Shown here: positions 61,538 through 64,000 of the stretch, piece after piece
Layout: each line of letters begins with the position of its first letter
How positions within the stretch are numbered: position 1 is the first letter of the stretch
Origin: Candidatus Defluviicoccus seviourii
GTDB lineage: Bacteria; Pseudomonadota; Alphaproteobacteria; Rhodospirillales; Defluviicoccaceae
Reading direction: 5' to 3'
Assembly: GCA_900609035.2 (NCBI GenBank)
Contig: UXAT02000006.1
Location: forward strand, 42,651 to 106,650
DNA length: 64,000 bases
Program-made: the position numbers and the translations under genes
The notes under the pieces: model-generated
The model's database searches: none
What the model was told of the DNA's origin: nothing
What the model saw: the letters and a program-made list of their open reading frames with translations, nothing else

Positions 61538-63088
61538 ATGACCAACACGGCTTGCATCGTTTACGAATACGGCTCTCAGGAGAAACTGGCAAATTCGCTG
61601 GCCGCACAGATAAAGGCCAGGAACTGGGAACCAACGACCAGGCATATTGACACCAGTAAAGACATGAATTCTTTCTTCAAGACGCCTGGATTGCTCGACT
61701 CGTCAGTACTGTTTCTCACCATTGGCGGTCCACAAGCGATTGAATTTCTTTGGCTGTTTCGCGATGTCTGTGCCCGGCGCGCGCGAGGACGGCGCCCTCT
61801 TCTAGCGACCATACCGGCCGGGATTGTCCTCGACCACGTTCGCATCGGCACCTACCTTTATCGCCACGGTGCCGATATCGTGTATGTGAACAACATGCGC
61901 GAGCGCCACCTGGTCGAGGCGGCCTTCCGATCGGTTGGCGGCGGCGCCACGCGCATCCTTGCCTGTCAGAATCCGATCTTGATGCAAGGGCCGTTGCCAG
62001 TGGAGCCGGGCCCCCAGGGACGGGTCTCGACCGTGCTGTTTGCCGTCCAGACGGACATTCCTAAGTCGAAAGAGGAACGCGCGTATGTGGCGCGCCGGCT
62101 GTGCGAATACGCCCAGAGGCACCCGCGGCGCACCGTCCTGATCAAGCCGAAACACAGGATCGGCGAGAAAAGCGGACATCCGCAGAAGTACCCTTATGAA
62201 GAGATATTTCCCAAGGAAGCAGCCCAATACGGCTCGCCCGATAACCTGCTGTTTACCTACCAGGATATGGACGTGTTGCTGAACGAGGCCGACCTCTTGG
62301 TCACGATCAGCTCCACCGCAGCCCTCGAAGCCCTCGTTCGCGGCCGTCGCGCGGTCGCCATCACTGACTTCGGCGTCAAGGAGAACATCGGCAATTCATA
62401 TTTCCTCGGCGCCAACATTCTCGCGAGTTTCGATGATCTTATTGAAGATCGTATCCCGGCCGCCGAACCCGCGTGGCTCAGGGAGCAGATGAATGCACCG
62501 ACCTTCGTCGACAGCCTCGACACTGTTGAACAGATGGTCACGCAGCAGGCCGCCAGCCGGGAAAGCCTGCCATTTCCGCGGTCGTTCTATCTCGACAGCT
62601 GCGGACAGTTCATGGTGGGCCGGTTCACCCCCCTCAATCGCTATCGCCTGAAGGATTTGCCGCAGCTGACGAAGGTCACTGCCGAGCCGGACAAGACATC
62701 GACCAGCGTTGCGGACAAGGTGACCGCGAGAATTGCCTCTGCCAATAAGCCCGCCGCTAAAACGCCGCGGGCCGATCAGCCCAAATGCAACCTCGAAGGT
62801 CTCTCACGCTACGAGCAGGCGCGGCGCCTCCTCGCGGCCAAGGACGCCAAAGGCGCTGAGAAGATCTGTCGGGAGGCTTTGAAGCGGATGCCGCGCTCCG
62901 CCAAGCATCTGCATCAGATGGCACGGATCCTCACCGCACTCGAACGCAAGGATGAGGCTCGCCACTATGCCAAGGTCGCGCGCGCGGCCCGCTGGCGGGT
63001 TCTCGGCCCGGTCGGGCGCTGGTTGGGTCTGTCGTCCCCAGTCGCGGTTCCGCACCAGCGAGCAGAACAAAGCCCCATCGCAGCCTAA
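61538..63088 (+). CDS. DUF6716-like putative glycosyltransferase with C-terminal TPR-like helices, paralogue 2
   Basis: A 516-residue protein. The GT-B-like core (1-360) has TVLIKPKHRIGE, DVLLNEADLLVTISSTAALE and AITDFGVKENIGNSYFLGAN, shared with the paralogue at 57126-58562. A linker rich in Lys, Ala and Pro (about 385-425) is followed by a helical pair that looks like TPR repeats (YEQARRLLAAKDAKGAEKIC, MARILTALERKDEARHYAKV). The start MTNTACIVYEYG is supported by GAGGCGATC upstream. It follows the acyltransferase gene by 85 bases. Confidence 0.8.
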   Translation: MTNTACIVYEYGSQEKLANSLAAQIKARNWEPTTRHIDTSKDMNSFFKTPGLLDSSVLFLTIGGPQAIEFLWLFRDVCARRARGRRPLLATIPAGIVLDHVRIGTYLYRHGADIVYVNNMRERHLVEAAFRSVGGGATRILACQNPILMQGPLPVEPGPQGRVSTVLFAVQTDIPKSKEERAYVARRLCEYAQRHPRRTVLIKPKHRIGEKSGHPQKYPYEEIFPKEAAQYGSPDNLLFTYQDMDVLLNEADLLVTISSTAALEALVRGRRAVAITDFGVKENIGNSYFLGANILASFDDLIEDRIPAAEPAWLREQMNAPTFVDSLDTVEQMVTQQAASRESLPFPRSFYLDSCGQFMVGRFTPLNRYRLKDLPQLTKVTAEPDKTSTSVADKVTARIASANKPAAKTPRADQPKCNLEGLSRYEQARRLLAAKDAKGAEKICREALKRMPRSAKHLHQMARILTALERKDEARHYAKVARAARWRVLGPVGRWLGLSSPVAVPHQRAEQSPIAA

Positions 63089-63181
63089 TCGCGGTTCGCC
63101 AGAGCAAGAGGCGACACGCGAGCCAAAGCGCCGCGGCAGAGGGCTGTCGCCTCCCCGCGCCGGTCTCGGTCTCGTACCGCC

Positions 63182-63775
63182 TCAGCTCAGAACGGAAGCG
63201 CGCGCCTTCATCGTCGCCGCCCGGACTTCGGCCTGACCGGCCTCGAAGCCGCGGGTGAGCGCCGCCATTGCGCCCAGCACTGTCTTTTCGGCCTCAAGCC
63301 AGTGGTCGAGCGCGTTGCCGAAGGGGTTGGTATTTCCCTGCCAGCTCTCGTACGCCATCACCCGGATGCGATCGAGGTAGGCATGCGGAGGCAGGCCTGC
63401 GAGTTCCTTTACCCAGGCCGGCGCATCGGGCGCGCCATCGAGCGCAGCCATCGCCCGCAGCTGCGATAAAACGTGCCGCTCCGCTGCCAGCCAATAGTCC
63501 TGCGCCAGGCCGAACTGACGACCGGCCGCATCCCACATGCACTCCGCCAGTTCCTGGATCCGTGCCACCGGCACGGCTTCCGGCAGCCAGCGCGGCGCGA
63601 ACGCTGGCGGCGTGGCGCCGACCGCGGTCGTCAGGCGCGTCGTTGCGTCCATCATCTCGCGCACCATCTGCTCCGCCATCAACCAGAAATCCACTGCCAT
63701 ACCATAGGGTTGCACAGCGGATTCCCAGAATGGACGGGCGAGCTCACGGATGTAATTTTCTGTTTTCGTCTCCAT
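63182..63775 (-). CDS. Three-module DUF2934-like repeat protein
   Basis: A 197-residue protein in which one motif recurs every 64 residues: W17, W81 and W145; G25, G89 and G153; D29, D93 and D157; W31, W95 and W159; and AE at 34-35, 98-99 and 162-163. Each module reads W-x7-G-x3-D-x-W-x2-AE, the pattern of DUF2934-type segments. About 35 variable residues separate the modules. No membrane helix or signal. Function unknown; the regular layout suggests a bundle or filament-binding scaffold. It is convergent with the paralogue 2 glycosyltransferase. Confidence 0.78.
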   Translation of the reverse strand: METKTENYIRELARPFWESAVQPYGMAVDFWLMAEQMVREMMDATTRLTTAVGATPPAFAPRWLPEAVPVARIQELAECMWDAAGRQFGLAQDYWLAAERHVLSQLRAMAALDGAPDAPAWVKELAGLPPHAYLDRIRVMAYESWQGNTNPFGNALDHWLEAEKTVLGAMAALTRGFEAGQAEVRAATMKARASVLS

Positions 63776-64000
63776 ACTCGTGCCTCAGCCCCAGACCTCC
63801 CTGAACAAGCCATGACAGATTAACGAAATTTGACGGCGCTTGCATGACCTATTCGGCGATCGCCGACCGACACCGATCGCGCCGGTCATGGTTCGGGAGG
63901 CAGCCACACGCACCCGGGGGGGGGGGGGGGGGGGGGGCGGGGCGGGAGGCGCATGGCCGCGAGGGGGCGCGGGAGCGTGGGGCCGGCGCGGCCCGGGGCG
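63776..64000. other. Contig-end region with doubtful sequence
   Basis: The last 225 bases hold no recognisable gene. After 63915 the sequence is a 22-base G run followed by extremely G-rich DNA, which looks like low-quality or artefactual end sequence. Confidence 0.6.
63916..63937. repeat. Poly-G run of 22 bases
   Basis: An unbroken run of G close to the window end. Runs of this length are very rare in bacterial genomes and are a common sequencing or assembly artefact. Confidence 0.85.

Overview
The window is GC-rich chromosomal DNA of an alphaproteobacterium. The gene set fits: an IscR-type regulator with cysE/iscS/iscA/ferredoxin, the rplY-pth-ychF and prs cluster, PqiABC, an Atm1-type exporter, a BTLCP periplasmic protease and a close DraG homologue. 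DraG and the general style suggest a Rhodospirillales-like lineage; this placement is inference, as no rRNA is present. I saw no tRNA, rRNA or CRISPR array. Nearly all of the window is densely coding. The last ~85 bases, after a 22-G run, look like a low-quality contig end.

Layout. 1-7 kb: 3' part of an Atm1-like ABC exporter, a GT4 glycosyltransferase, a YcbB-type L,D-transpeptidase and a HerA-like ATPase. 7-11.4 kb: a small protein, then a leftward operon cysE-iscR-iscS-iscA-fdx-tenA that joins cysteine synthesis to Fe-S assembly but carries no iscU scaffold. 11.6-20.5 kb: hydrolases, two TPM proteins with LemA, a class A PBP, a class III aminotransferase, two overlapping hotdog thioesterases and a DUF559 protein. 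20.5-25.1 kb: leftward housekeeping genes prs, rplY, pth, ychF and a YfiH/PgeF-family gene. 25.2-28.7 kb: hemerythrin, an OmpA-type protein with a coiled-coil partner, a second copy of the small-protein family and a lipoprotein. 28.8-39 kb: YhaN/YhaO, pqiABC and a FadL porin.

39-41.85 kb is the most accessory-looking part. A leftward AAA ATPase plus DUF4276 (TOPRIM-like) pair resembles a split OLD or PARIS-like defence module. It is divergent from three tiny phage-type genes (membrane protein, lipoprotein, helical protein) with an operator-like palindrome in front and a strong terminator behind. 41.9-52.3 kb: a draG gene without draT, an Hpt protein with a REC-PAS-GGDEF-EAL protein, dodecin, a LapG-like protease, a GH13 glucosidase and a type I secretion ABC/HlyD pair. 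The diguanylate, protease and exporter genes together hint at Lap-type adhesin control.

52.3-57 kb: DUF1045 and an orphan phnM, guaA and a FitAB/VapBC-type toxin-antitoxin pair. 57-63.1 kb: a nonulosonic-acid (sialic-acid-like) locus with neuA, a short neuB without the SAF domain and an LbetaH acyltransferase, flanked by two divergent DUF6716-like glycosyltransferase paralogues. The last gene encodes a protein with three modules spaced exactly 64 residues apart.

The strongest unexplained sequence signal is a ~115 bp two-hairpin element present twice, 48 kb apart and in opposite orientation (5175-5289 and 53339-53453), about 95 % identical by eye.
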